Program-made: the position numbers and the translations under genes | Shown: positions 1-6,418 of the stretch, piece by piece | How positions within the stretch are numbered: the first letter of the stretch is position 1 | How the letters are laid out: the number at the start of each line of letters is the position of its first letter | The notes under the pieces: generated by a model | What the model was told of the DNA's origin: nothing | The model's database searches: none | What the model saw: only the letters and a program-made list of their open reading frames with translations | Source of the DNA: Syntrophaceae bacterium | GTDB taxonomy: Bacteria; Desulfobacterota; Syntrophia; Syntrophales; Fen-1087 | Length of the DNA stretch: 8,232 bases | Assembly (NCBI GenBank): GCA_003161855.1 | Contig: PMNM01000157.1 | Location: 492-8,723, forward strand | Direction of reading: 5' to 3'

Positions 1-3000
1 CGAGCGAAGCCGTCCTGAGCCAGTTCCTGCTCTCTTTTCGCTGTCGGCAGGTACATGTTGTGATAGTATTCCAGCAGCATTCTTTCCGTATTGAATCTGG
101 GGATCAGGGTCTCCATGGACCGCTTGATCATGGCAATCCATTTTTCCGGGATGCCGGATCCCTGCCGATCATAAAACAAGGGAATCACAGTGTTTTCAAG
201 AAGTGAATATAGAGACTGGCCGTCTTCAACATCGGCATTCTCCGCCTCCTCGGCATAGTCCCGCACGACCGGTCCGATGGTCCAGCCGTTGGTGCCGTCG
301 TATCCCTCACACCACCAGCCGTCGGAGACGCTGAGATTGAGGACGCCATTGGCCACTGCCTTTATCCCGCTGGTCCCGCTGGCTTCGTAGGGCCTTCTGG
401 GAGTATTGAGCCAGACGTCGGCGCCCTGGACGAAATGGCGGGCAATCCGGATGTCATAGTTTTCAATAAAGAAGATCCGTCCCCGAAAGCGCTCGTCTCT
501 GCAGACATCAATAACTTTTTTGATCAGGCTTTTTCCCATCTCATCGTTGGGATGGGCCTTGCCGCCAAAGATGATCTGAACCGGGCGGGTTTCATCGTTG
601 ACGATACCGGCCAGACGGTCCAGATCGGAAAGCAGCAAGTCGGCGCGTTTGTAAGGGGCGAAACGTCTGGAGAAGCCGATGATCATGGCTCCGGGGGTGA
701 TCCTGGAATAAAGCTCCTCGCGCCAGGTCTTGGAATAGCTGTATTTTGCCCAGTGCCGGGAGAGGTGATCCCTCAATAAATCAATGGTCTTCTGTCTGAT
801 TTCGTAACGTGTCCGCCACAGGAGGGTATCGGGAATATCCTGTATCCGCTTCCAGCGTTCCGGATCGGTCAGATGATTCTCCCAGTTCATTCCCAAATAG
901 GCGTCCAGGAGCTCCTTCATCCTCGGCGCCAGGTAGGACATGATGTGCGTGCCGTTGGTAATATGGCGGATGGGGATATCGGCATCGTTGAACCCTTTCC
1001 ACACATCACGCCAGATATGCCTGGAGAGCTGACCGTGTACCAGGCTTACGGCATTCCGCCGGTGGGTCATCTTGAAGGCCAGAATATTCATAAAGAAAGG
1101 CTTGTCTTCACCGCTTTCCTTCTGTCCCAGTTCCCAGAATTGTGATTTGGACATGCCTGTCCATTTGATGAAGCTGCCGAAGTAATGCTCCATCAGGTCC
1201 TTGTTGAATCGCTCATTGCCGGCTTCCACAGGCGTATGCGTCGTGAAGACGGTACTGCCGCGGACGACTTCACTGGCCTCGTCAAAGGAAAGCTTTTCTT
1301 CCGTCATCCGGGAGGCAATCAGTTCAAAAAGGAGAAATGCGGAATGTCCTTCATTGATATGGTAAACACACGGTTTGATGCCGAGCCGCTTCAGCAGCTT
1401 GACGCCGCCCATGCCCAGCAGGATCTCCTGCTCAATCCGGGTGCGCGGGTCGGCGCTGTACAGCCGTGACGTGATCTTTCGGTCCTGAGGGGTATTGCGC
1501 GGCGCATCCGTATCCAGGAGGTAAAGCGAGACGCGTCCCACCTTGACTTCCCAGATGCTGGCATAGAGGGTCCGTCCCGGCAGTTCCAGCGAGATCTGCA
1601 CCTCGTTGCCGCGATCGTCCTGGACAATCTGCACCGGCATGTTGGACAGATCGTTTTCCGGATATTCCGCAATCTGTATGCCGTTTTTATCGATGACCTG
1701 CCGGAAGTATCCGTTTTTGTAAAGAAGCCCTACCGCGACGAGCGGGATATTCAAGTCGCTGGCCGTCTTCAGATGATCGCCGGAGAGGGTACCCAGACCC
1801 CCGGAGTAAATGGGCAGGCACTCATGAAGGCCGTATTCGGTTGAAAAATAGGCAATCGGCGACGACCCCTTGATTTCCGGGATGGATTCTATTTTTTTTG
1901 AGGCTTCCCGGTCGTTTACGTAGTCATCAAATTGCTTCATGATCTGGGTATAGAGGTTCAGGTAACTCGGGTTCTTCGATGCCTCCAGCAGTGTTTCCGA
2001 TGACAGGGTCTCCAGCATCATCACGGGATTGTTGTTCATCTCCGGCCATATTTTGGGCGACAGGGAGGCGAACAGGTCGAGAGCTTTGGGATGCCAGGAC
2101 CACCATAGATTGTAGGCCAGTTCCCGGAGCCGCGAAATGGTCTGCGGCAGGGTCGTCACCGCTGTGAATGCCCGGAAGTGAGGCTGTGTCGATGCGGTGC
2201 CGGCAAAGGTATGTTTTGCCTCCGGCCGCCCGGCCGCCAGGGCAAGCTTTTCGGAGCGGTTTTCGGCCGCGGTCATGGCCTTTTCATAGGCTAGGAGATA
2301 GGCTTGGAAAAAGTCTTTCCAGTTGGCTTTCAGGGCCGTGGAATGGGCCATTTTTCGCCGCTTGCCGAACTCCGCATCATTCCAGGAGAGGAAATCTTTG
2401 AAGATGCCGTGGAGCTGGTCTTCAATGGTGTCTATCGGCTTTCCCTTGCGGTTTAAAAGAATAACCCCCCCATTCAGGCCGAGGGTGTGCTGAACCCAGA
2501 GCCCGAAACCGGCCTGGTCGGTGGTTACCGTCGGTACGGCATAGGCCACGCTTTCCAGGGGGGTGTAGCCCCAGGGTTCATAGTAGGATGGAAAAACGCC
2601 CAGATCACATCCGGAGAGGGCCTCATAATAGGGCATATTGATCAGGCCGTCATAGCCGTTGAGATAGGCCGGAAGAAAGATGACGTTGACTCGGTTCGGC
2701 GGCAGATTTTTGAGTCCCAGGCGATCACAGGTTTGCAGAATAGGATCGGACGCCTCGTTTTGAAGCCGGTGCGTGGCAATGGGGGGATTTCCCGGCTCCC
2801 ACTTGCTGTAATCTCCCTGGAGAGCAGGGATGAGATCGGTGTGGCCGCCGATCACGAAGAGATAGGCCAGGATAGATTCTTTCTCTCCCATCGTTTTATC
2901 CAGACGGCCCAGGGCCTTCAGAAACACATCGATCCCTTTGTTTCTGAATTCATAGCGTCCGGAAATAACGATAATTCTTGTCTGTGGGGGAAACTCTTTC

Positions 3001-3869
3001 CGCAGGAAACGGCCGGCGGCGCTCAGCAGCCTTTCCCTGGCTTTCAGGGCGGGCGCCCTGTTCTCCGTGAGATCCGGAATATGCTCCATATCCAGACCAT
3101 TGGGCGTGATGACGTCGGGACAGCGGCCGAGGAAATTCTTGGCTTCCGAGGAGGTGATTTCACTGACGGTGGTAAAACAGTCCGCCTCCCTCGCCGCGGC
3201 AACCTCCATGGAATATTTCGCCGCGATATGCTGGGCGCTGGCCTCTCGCTGCGGAGAGATATGCTCCATGGCGGCATAGATATCCATGCCTGATCCGGCC
3301 AGGCTCCTGCCCAGGATCGTGGCATGGGTGGTGAAAACCGTTCCGATTTCCGGCACCTTCGTCTTCAGACAGAGAAGGCCGGCTCCGCACATCCATTCGT
3401 GAAACTGGGCAACGGCGGGTTTACCCTGCGGTCTGGCCAGGATATTATAAAGGGTCTCAATGACTTCCCCGCAGGCATAGCTGAACATGACCGGTTCCAC
3501 ATAATCCCACCCGCCGGCAATGGAATCCACCCCGTAATCCTCCCAGATCCGGAAGAGAAGCTGTTCTTTATTGTATTTTTTTCCAAAACCAACCAGAATG
3601 ACTTTCGGTTCGCCGGGAATTTTCCAGCGTCCAAAACGGCAGGGAATTTCCTTGATGGCGACCCCCTCTCTGATCTTTTCCCAGAAAACCTCTTCCGTCT
3701 CTTCAAATTCAAGATTGGTTTTCAGGTCCGGTCCCAGAAGAACATATTGATCGCCATAGGCCGCTATGGCTTCCCGGAGCTTGCTCATGATCACCGTGTA
3801 AATCCCGCCGACCTTGTTGCAAATCTCCCAGCTGACCTCAAACAGATACCGGTCTTGATATCCTATCAT
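1..3869 (-). CDS. Bifunctional GT3 glycogen synthase - GT35 alpha-glucan phosphorylase fusion, 3' partial
   Basis: One frame stays open from ATG 3869 to the left edge, giving 1289 codons without a stop. Residues 1-530 form a GT3 (animal/fungal-type) glycogen synthase, which transfers glucose from a nucleotide sugar, normally UDP-glucose, to glycogen. Visible motifs are EVSWEICNKVGG (11-22, K19), FHEWMCG, FTTHATILGR, SGRYEFRNKG (303-312), a THRL...DPIL segment, and PSYYEPWGYTPLE with the paired catalytic-site glutamates E431 and E439. A linker of about 38 residues (533-570) is rich in Ala, Glu, Lys and Thr. The second half begins with a DUF3417-like segment (LAYNLWWSW, 584-592), then the GT35 phosphorylase: STEYG (676-680), GGLGTLSGDHLK (690-701), HINEGH (837-842), TTHTPVEAGN (H878), RRFAPYKR (1068-1075) and EASGTSGIK, where K1170 is the expected PLP-binding lysine. 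Phosphorylase releases glucose-1-phosphate. About 100-150 C-terminal residues probably lie beyond the window. The eukaryotic phospho-regulatory tails are absent. Confidence 0.93.
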   Translation of the reverse strand, partial: MIGYQDRYLFEVSWEICNKVGGIYTVIMSKLREAIAAYGDQYVLLGPDLKTNLEFEETEEVFWEKIREGVAIKEIPCRFGRWKIPGEPKVILVGFGKKYNKEQLLFRIWEDYGVDSIAGGWDYVEPVMFSYACGEVIETLYNILARPQGKPAVAQFHEWMCGAGLLCLKTKVPEIGTVFTTHATILGRSLAGSGMDIYAAMEHISPQREASAQHIAAKYSMEVAAAREADCFTTVSEITSSEAKNFLGRCPDVITPNGLDMEHIPDLTENRAPALKARERLLSAAGRFLRKEFPPQTRIIVISGRYEFRNKGIDVFLKALGRLDKTMGEKESILAYLFVIGGHTDLIPALQGDYSKWEPGNPPIATHRLQNEASDPILQTCDRLGLKNLPPNRVNVIFLPAYLNGYDGLINMPYYEALSGCDLGVFPSYYEPWGYTPLESVAYAVPTVTTDQAGFGLWVQHTLGLNGGVILLNRKGKPIDTIEDQLHGIFKDFLSWNDAEFGKRRKMAHSTALKANWKDFFQAYLLAYEKAMTAAENRSEKLALAAGRPEAKHTFAGTASTQPHFRAFTAVTTLPQTISRLRELAYNLWWSWHPKALDLFASLSPKIWPEMNNNPVMMLETLSSETLLEASKNPSYLNLYTQIMKQFDDYVNDREASKKIESIPEIKGSSPIAYFSTEYGLHECLPIYSGGLGTLSGDHLKTASDLNIPLVAVGLLYKNGYFRQVIDKNGIQIAEYPENDLSNMPVQIVQDDRGNEVQISLELPGRTLYASIWEVKVGRVSLYLLDTDAPRNTPQDRKITSRLYSADPRTRIEQEILLGMGGVKLLKRLGIKPCVYHINEGHSAFLLFELIASRMTEEKLSFDEASEVVRGSTVFTTHTPVEAGNERFNKDLMEHYFGSFIKWTGMSKSQFWELGQKESGEDKPFFMNILAFKMTHRRNAVSLVHGQLSRHIWRDVWKGFNDADIPIRHITNGTHIMSYLAPRMKELLDAYLGMNWENHLTDPERWKRIQDIPDTLLWRTRYEIRQKTIDLLRDHLSRHWAKYSYSKTWREELYSRITPGAMIIGFSRRFAPYKRADLLLSDLDRLAGIVNDETRPVQIIFGGKAHPNDEMGKSLIKKVIDVCRDERFRGRIFFIENYDIRIARHFVQGADVWLNTPRRPYEASGTSGIKAVANGVLNLSVSDGWWCEGYDGTNGWTIGPVVRDYAEEAENADVEDGQSLYSLLENTVIPLFYDRQGSGIPEKWIAMIKRSMETLIPRFNTERMLLEYYHNMYLPTAKREQELAQDGFA

Positions 3870-5077
3870 GGATTACACCCCTTGTCTGATGACGGTTTCT
3901 TATGCAGCTGTCTTGAAAAATCATCCAGGATATTCATGTAGTTAATATAGGCGTCGTAGGGAGAAGGATAGGGATTGAAGTATTGATGCACGTCCCCGTC
4001 GGCAGACCACTTGGTGCACATGTAGTAAAAATGGTCAGAAGTCTGAAGCATCCGCCAGGTGTCCATAAGTTGCGGACTGTTTCGGCGGTAGACCTGAGGT
4101 TCCATTTTATAAAGTGTCTGGATGGCATCTGTTTGCATACCATTTCCAAGCCAGGCGGTCAAGTCTCTGTCCTCATCCGCCCAGGACATGAAGTCCGGGA
4201 TGTCCAGCGACATGGAGGGTTCAAAGGTTGCTGCTACTTCCGAGGGGGTCTGGAAACAGAAATCGGGATGTTTCAGGATTTCCGCCGGGAATGCTTTGAG
4301 AAAATCAAAGATACCCGTTTCCTGCGATTGATGTTCGCCGAAGGTCTCATAATCCATAAAAAGGTTGATGACCGTATCCGCAGCATCCGTATGATGGAGC
4401 CATCCGGCAAATTTCCCCGCTGTGAGAGGGTATTCGGGCCATTTCCGGTCGGAATAGCGGAAGGCGATATCATCGGAGAAAGGATAGTCTCTCAGCAGGA
4501 GTTTCAGCTTGCTGCACCCCGCCGGCCGGTAAAGGGCATGGCAGCTTCGTCCGGCAAGTATCCTGTCAGCGCCTTCCGCCAGAATCGTCTTGAAATTCAT
4601 CTTTTCGACGACTTTGGCCAGGTCATTGTTATAGATCAGTTCTGTATGACAAAAGGTCTTCGGCGTCTGGCCGAAAAGCGATTGAATCTTTTTTTTATGG
4701 AGCATCACCTGGTGTTTGAATTCCTTCAGGGAGAATAGAAAGGCAAGCGAATGGTAATAGGTTTCGCATAATAATTCGACGGATCCGGTCCGGACCAGCG
4801 CCTGAAAGCTCTCCAGAACATCCGGCCGGTGCCGTTCCAGCTGATCCAGGAGGATGCCGCTGATGGAAAAGGCGATTCTGAATTGACCGGCATGCTGCCG
4901 GATCAGATTGAGCATGATCCGGTTCGCCGGCAGGTAGCATTGATCGGCTACCTTATTGAGGATTTCCAGGTTTGCTCCCCCGTCTTCGTAGGCATGAACA
5001 TGGTTCACATCGAAAATGGTGTAATGCCTCAGACGGCAGGGTTGATGAACCTGAAAATACAGGCACAGAGCAGGCAT
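3866..5077 (-). CDS. GH57 family alpha-amylase-like glycoside hydrolase / glucan transferase
   Basis: A 403-residue protein with the five conserved GH57 regions in order. Region 1 is HQP at residues 11-13. Region 2 is around GSVELLCETYYH (98-109). Region 3 is HTELIYNN (144-151), with E146 the expected nucleophile. Region 4 is MDYETFGEH (241-249), with D242 the expected acid/base. Region 5 is WADEDRDLTAWLGN (299-312). GH57 enzymes cleave or transfer alpha-1,4/1,6-glucans with retention, using a (beta/alpha)7 barrel. The length and the WADxxRDLxAWLGN signature fit the compact archaeal/bacterial 'alpha-amylase' subgroup. The larger GH57 branching enzymes carry an extra C-terminal helical domain that is absent here. 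There is no signal peptide, so it probably acts on intracellular glucan. The start is supported by GAAGGA 9 bases upstream and by the HQP motif lying near the N terminus. Its TGA overlaps the next gene's ATG. True activity (amylase, transferase or branching) is unresolved. Confidence 0.92.
   Translation of the reverse strand: MPALCLYFQVHQPCRLRHYTIFDVNHVHAYEDGGANLEILNKVADQCYLPANRIMLNLIRQHAGQFRIAFSISGILLDQLERHRPDVLESFQALVRTGSVELLCETYYHSLAFLFSLKEFKHQVMLHKKKIQSLFGQTPKTFCHTELIYNNDLAKVVEKMNFKTILAEGADRILAGRSCHALYRPAGCSKLKLLLRDYPFSDDIAFRYSDRKWPEYPLTAGKFAGWLHHTDAADTVINLFMDYETFGEHQSQETGIFDFLKAFPAEILKHPDFCFQTPSEVAATFEPSMSLDIPDFMSWADEDRDLTAWLGNGMQTDAIQTLYKMEPQVYRRNSPQLMDTWRMLQTSDHFYYMCTKWSADGDVHQYFNPYPSPYDAYINYMNILDDFSRQLHKKPSSDKGCNP
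3878..3883 (-). promoter_or_regulatory. Ribosome binding site of the synthase-phosphorylase gene
   Basis: AAGGGG lies 8 bases before the ATG at 3869, inside the last codons of the GH57 gene. The start and the GH57 stop overlap as ATGA (3866-3869). This fixes the start of the fusion gene and suggests coupled translation. Confidence 0.6.
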
Positions 5078-5086
5078 TTTCCAAAA

Positions 5087-5092
5087 TCCTTC
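5087..5092 (-). promoter_or_regulatory. Ribosome binding site of the GH57 gene, overlapping the GT4 stop
   Basis: GAAGGA reads on the minus strand, 9 bases before the ATG at 5077. Its first two bases are the last two of the GT4 TGA (5091-5093). Ribosomes terminating on GT4 are therefore placed directly on this site, which suggests translational coupling. It supports 5077 as the GH57 start. Confidence 0.6.
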
Positions 5093-6344
5093 AAGACAAA
5101 CAGGTGTTGTAAACGCTCAGAATCTTTTCGGCAGCATGTTCCCAGCGGATATGCTTCAATTCTTCACGCGACCTTTCCACCATCTCGGCGGCCAGCGACG
5201 GATACTTCAGAACGGCCATGATTTTACCGGCCAGCTCATGAACATCCCAGAAATCCACTTTGAGCGCATGCTGCAGAACCTCGGAAACCCCGGACTGTCT
5301 AGAAATAATGACCGGCACGTCGTAAAGCATAGCCTCCAGCGGCGAGATGCCGAAAGGTTCAGATACACTGGGCATGATATAGAGATCACTCAGCACGAAG
5401 ACCCGCTCGACGTCATCCCCCTTCAGGAAGCCCGCAAAGTGAAACCGGCTGCCGATCCCCAGCTCAGCGACCCGCTCCACCATCCGGGGCATCATATCTC
5501 CCGCACCGGCCATGATAAAAGTCACCTCCGGCATTTCCTGCAAAACTTTTGCGGCCGCCTCGATAAAGTAGTCCGGCCCTTTCTGAAAGGTAATTCTGCC
5601 CAGAAACAGGACCACTTTCTGGAGGGGGTCCTTTTCAACACGGTAGATTCCACCCGCTTCCCGGCGGGTCACGGCGTTATGAACGACGGTGACTTTTTCC
5701 GGATCGATACCGTATCGTTCGATCATGGTTTTTTTCGTGTAATGGCTGACCGCGATGACATGATCGGCCGCTTCCAGGCCATAGCGCTCGATGTCGTAGA
5801 TGTCCTGATTGATATTCTCGCCGCTGCGGTCAAATTCCAAGGCATGGATGTGCAGGATCAAAGGCCTGCCGCTGATCCGTCTGGCCTCGATGCCGGCGAA
5901 GACGGTCATCCAGTCGTGGGCATGGATGACATCGAAAGGGCGTTCCCGGGCAATGACACCCGCCACCCTGCCGTAACGAACAACTTCCGAGATCAGATCG
6001 GCTCCGTAGTCTCCGGTGATGGTCAGGAACCGGGAGCCATGCGAACCGGATAACAGGGACCGGTAGCGGCCTTTGGACAGGTAGGGCCGGAGAACGGAAT
6101 CAACGGAGCGGATGGACAGACCCTGGAAGACGGAAGGTTCTTCGAGATCACGATCCGGGACGGCCACGCCGGATGCCGAGACCAGTTTCACATGCGACGG
6201 TTTCCCGTCACCATCCGTACGGGGCAGCACAAAAACGATTTCATGGCCCAGGTCGGTAAGGGCTCTGGTCATGCCGAAACAGGCCGTTCCCAGGCCGCCG
6301 CTCACAAAGGGAGGGAATTCCCACCCGAACATCAGAATTTGCAT
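5091..6344 (-). CDS. GT4-family glycosyltransferase (glycogen-synthase-like, GT-B fold)
   Basis: A 417-residue retaining glycosyltransferase of the GT-B fold, with no signal peptide or membrane segment, so probably cytoplasmic. The N-terminal domain opens with WEFPPFVSGGLG (residues 8-19), the donor-binding glycine loop typical of glycogen/starch-synthase-like and GT4 enzymes. HAHDW follows at 141-145. The C-terminal Rossmann domain starts near FLGRITFQKGPD (247-258, with R250 and K255) and carries the E-x7-E motif, E329 and E337 in SEPFGISPLE. The start was chosen at ATG 6344 because family homology begins at once (MQILMFGWEFPP). A TTG at 6422 would add 26 low-quality residues translated across the stem-loop. 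The Shine-Dalgarno match is weak (AGAG, 10 bases upstream). The neighbours imply alpha-glucan synthesis or priming, but donor and acceptor cannot be read from sequence. Alternative roles are maltose-1-phosphate or glucan synthase, or an unrelated sugar transferase. Confidence 0.88.
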   Translation of the reverse strand: MQILMFGWEFPPFVSGGLGTACFGMTRALTDLGHEIVFVLPRTDGDGKPSHVKLVSASGVAVPDRDLEEPSVFQGLSIRSVDSVLRPYLSKGRYRSLLSGSHGSRFLTITGDYGADLISEVVRYGRVAGVIARERPFDVIHAHDWMTVFAGIEARRISGRPLILHIHALEFDRSGENINQDIYDIERYGLEAADHVIAVSHYTKKTMIERYGIDPEKVTVVHNAVTRREAGGIYRVEKDPLQKVVLFLGRITFQKGPDYFIEAAAKVLQEMPEVTFIMAGAGDMMPRMVERVAELGIGSRFHFAGFLKGDDVERVFVLSDLYIMPSVSEPFGISPLEAMLYDVPVIISRQSGVSEVLQHALKVDFWDVHELAGKIMAVLKYPSLAAEMVERSREELKHIRWEHAAEKILSVYNTCLS

Positions 6345-6377
6345 GGTTAATGGTCTCTTTGAGCGCTTTGAAACTTT

Positions 6378-6411
6378 GGGAAATGGTTCGCAGGCGGCGA
6401 ATCCATTTCCC
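6378..6411 (-). other. Intercistronic stem-loop between debranching enzyme and GT4 genes
   Basis: Left arm 6378-6391 (gggaaatggttcgc) pairs fully with right arm 6397-6411 (gcgaatccatttccc). The result is a 14-bp stem with a single bulged base and a 5-base loop at 6392-6396. It lies between the debranching-enzyme stop (6419) and the preferred GT4 start (6344). In the operon direction the downstream bases are AAAGTTTCAAAG, with no T-run, so it is not a standard intrinsic terminator. A role in mRNA processing, 3'-end protection of the upstream cistron or partial attenuation is inference. Confidence 0.7.
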
Positions 6412-6418
6412 GGTTTTG

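Noticed and set aside
2487..3293. 268-codon open frame on the plus strand
   Set aside because: Antisense to the GT3 domain; the minus-strand reading carries the conserved synthase motifs, so this is a shadow.
3983..4738. 251-codon open frame on the plus strand
   Set aside because: Antisense to the GH57 gene, whose catalytic regions are all intact. No domain or independent start signal was seen.
5136..6053. 305-codon open frame on the plus strand
   Set aside because: It is fully antisense to the GT4 gene, with no recognisable motif and His/Asp/Gln-rich composition. It is a shadow of the GT4 codon pattern.
6378..6411. Stem-loop as an intrinsic terminator
   Set aside because: No T-run follows on the minus strand, and only four Ts follow on the plus strand, where no gene is transcribed. 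The downstream genes clearly belong to the same functional set.
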